From the NCBI RefSeq assembly GCF_036244895.1, contig NZ_BQKE01000006.1:1-64000 (forward strand): DNA of 64,000 nt, given 5' to 3'. Under the pieces are notes generated by a model. The model made no database searches, had not been told where the DNA came from, and saw only the letters and a list, made by a program, of their open reading frames with translations. Position numbers and translations under genes: made by a program. This stretch comes from Persicobacter diffluens. Lineage in GTDB: Bacteria > Bacteroidota > Bacteroidia > Cytophagales > Cyclobacteriaceae. This document shows positions 62,692 through 64,000 of this stretch, one piece after another; positions within the stretch are counted from its first letter, which is position 1, and each line of letters opens with the position of its first letter.

Positions 62692-64000
62692 ATGAAGTAT
62701 TTATTAACTATTGTATTGATATTTTTATTTGTGCCCTACAGCCTGGGCCAAACAAATTTCACCACTCCAAACATTCTTTTAATGCCAATTCTAAAGGAGG
62801 ATGTTACGGCTGTGTGGGATGAATCCAATTACCCGTATAAAACCGTATACGACTATCGTATATTAACATTTAAGGAAAAAGTATTTTTTATTACGGATAG
62901 GGAGTGGATATCTTCTTATGATACCAAAACTGGAGAGTTTAACAATTATCCAGCATTATCTGCGAAATACCTGTTTATTAAAGATGAGGTATTATTTGCC
63001 CTAGCTGGTAATCAAATTTATTATTTTACTTTAAATGATTGGGTGCTGATGAGTTACCCTTCTCGGGATATGGATTATGCCCAATTTAAAAAGGCTTTTG
63101 AAGAGAAAAAAATAGGGGTTTATGCCGATCAGGAAGCTTTATATTTGAAGTTGTTGATTGACGAACCGGAGAATTATAATAGCAAATATCCATGGATAGA
63201 GTGTATCAAAATCCAAAAAGGAAAAGTTGACTATCTGGAAGAAACTCCCTCGCATTTTTCCGCTGACACATTTTTTCCTTTGGATTTATTTGGTTTTAAA
63301 AAAGCTACATCAGGCCTAGAGAATCCTACAAAGACAGAAAAATTATCTGAATTTTTAGATTCCCCATATTATAACTATGTGGAAGAGTACAAAGGTGTAT
63401 TTGATCCCGAGTCAACCGGATTATTCTGGGATTATGAATTGTATGAGGATCATAATGTGTTAAAGATTAATGATTTATATTATAAGATTAATACCAGAGA
63501 TTTAGACCCTTTATTGGAAAGAATCACTCCAAAAGCCTTAGTTGATAAAAATGAAATTTACATCAATGTGGGAGGACCTGAAAAAGGGCTTTATCAATCT
63601 GATGAAAAGTTTTTGACTTTTAATGCAAGTAAGACTGTTTCCAGCTCCTCTGAGGATTTTATCAGTTTATTTTCGGCCAGAGACGGCTATTTCACTTATC
63701 GAATTCCGATAGAGAATGGAAATTATGTGGTGGAATTCTTTTGGTTATACCTGCAAAACCGTGTGCCGGCTATGATGGATATGACCATCAATGGTAAACG
63801 ATTTTTATCAAACTATGAGCCCGATCCCGAAAAATATATTACCCAGGAAAGATCTAATGTAGAGGTGACAGATGGCTATATCGAGATTTCATTTACTGAA
63901 AGCCGAAAGGCAGGGCCTGAACAAATTCCTACATTGAATGCGATCCAAATACGAAAACCACCTAAGGTACGAAGTATTAACGCCGGGAGTACCAGCACAT
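62692..64000 (+). CDS. Secreted malectin-domain protein (runs off the right edge)
   Basis: At least 436 codons, open to the window end, from ATG at 62692 with a signal peptide (LLTIVLIFLFVPYSLGQ). The first 270 residues are beta-rich with repeated aromatic strands (VFFITDREWISSYDTKTGE, LFALAGNQIYYFTLNDW), perhaps a propeller-like domain. Residues about 295-430 look like a malectin domain: IYINVGGPEKGLYQSDEKF, TYRIPIENGNYVVEFFWLY, MDMTINGKRF, DGYIEISFTES, TLNAIQIRKPP. The last residues, RSINAGSTST, look like the start of a second malectin repeat. Malectin domains bind carbohydrate; cell-surface attachment or glycan binding is likely. Confidence 0.75.
   Translation, partial: MKYLLTIVLIFLFVPYSLGQTNFTTPNILLMPILKEDVTAVWDESNYPYKTVYDYRILTFKEKVFFITDREWISSYDTKTGEFNNYPALSAKYLFIKDEVLFALAGNQIYYFTLNDWVLMSYPSRDMDYAQFKKAFEEKKIGVYADQEALYLKLLIDEPENYNSKYPWIECIKIQKGKVDYLEETPSHFSADTFFPLDLFGFKKATSGLENPTKTEKLSEFLDSPYYNYVEEYKGVFDPESTGLFWDYELYEDHNVLKINDLYYKINTRDLDPLLERITPKALVDKNEIYINVGGPEKGLYQSDEKFLTFNASKTVSSSSEDFISLFSARDGYFTYRIPIENGNYVVEFFWLYLQNRVPAMMDMTINGKRFLSNYEPDPEKYITQERSNVEVTDGYIEISFTESRKAGPEQIPTLNAIQIRKPPKVRSINAGSTST

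Overview
The window looks like part of a large plasmid (or plasmid-derived replicon) of a Bacteroidota bacterium, most likely a marine Cytophagales/Flammeovirgaceae-type organism. The evidence is a Bacteroidetes-type conjugation operon (traE-F-G-J-K-L-M-N order, DUF4133/DUF4134 families), promoters with a TAnnTTTG-like -7 element, an iteron-flanked Rep_3-type initiator, and a ParA/ParB partition pair. No rRNA, tRNA or CRISPR array was seen. The phylum is fairly secure; the genus is inference.

Layout. (1) 1-11.8 kb, minus strand: a conjugative type IV secretion operon in decay. The VirB4 ATPase (traG), traE, traF, traL and traN are intact. The coupling protein, a repeat protein, a traO-like gene, traM, traK and traJ all carry frameshifts. 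(2) 11.8-14.2 kb: an operon promoter region with a direct repeat, an ArdC-type antirestriction protein, a broken hypothetical gene and a truncated C5 DNA methyltransferase. (3) 14.2-18.6 kb, minus: a four-gene cassette with a 984-aa LysM protein, a protein resembling the N-domain of contractile-injection-system ATPases, an unknown 241-aa protein and a small lipoprotein. (4) 19-31 kb: periplasmic beta-carbonic anhydrase, a DUF2490 protein, a RelA/SpoT-type alarmone synthetase, an outer-membrane barrel, a TRIC-like channel, a penicillin-acylase/bile-salt-hydrolase-like Ntn hydrolase, three tandem beta-lactamase-fold serine hydrolases and an AraC regulator. (5) 32-37.5 kb: replication iterons, rep, parB, parA. 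(6) 37.9-45 kb: two DUF1254/DUF1214 lipoproteins around an outer-membrane barrel, then a 640-aa helical-repeat lipoprotein paired with another barrel. (7) 45-57.4 kb: a fourth serine hydrolase, a CaiB/BaiF CoA-transferase, a MaoC-like hydratase, an acyl-CoA ligase, an enoyl-CoA hydratase, a second AraC regulator, an outer-membrane barrel plus PM20D1-like M20 hydrolase, and a third AraC regulator. (8) 57.8-64 kb: an APC-like permease, a Crp/Fnr regulator, an ABM-family monooxygenase, a DJ-1/PfpI protein and the start of a malectin-domain secreted protein.

Two signals stand out. First, six separate promoters (upstream of genes starting at 25520, 29792, 45323, 47172, 48803 and 53774) share one architecture: a TGCAA-type half-site, a second half-site or variant exactly 21 bp upstream, and a TTTG-containing -7 box at a fixed distance of 29 bp. 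This defines a candidate AraC-type regulon joining hydrolases, CoA-dependent catabolism and outer-membrane barrels. I infer a pathway that hydrolyses N-acyl amides or esters and feeds the released acid into CoA metabolism. Second, two families of short non-autonomous repeats with terminal inverted repeats (A, about 160 bp; B, about 220 bp) fill intergenic regions from 18.9 to 62.5 kb, often abutting each other, and are absent from the conjugation half. A third, 185-bp repeat ending in an intrinsic terminator occurs twice and may be a small RNA.
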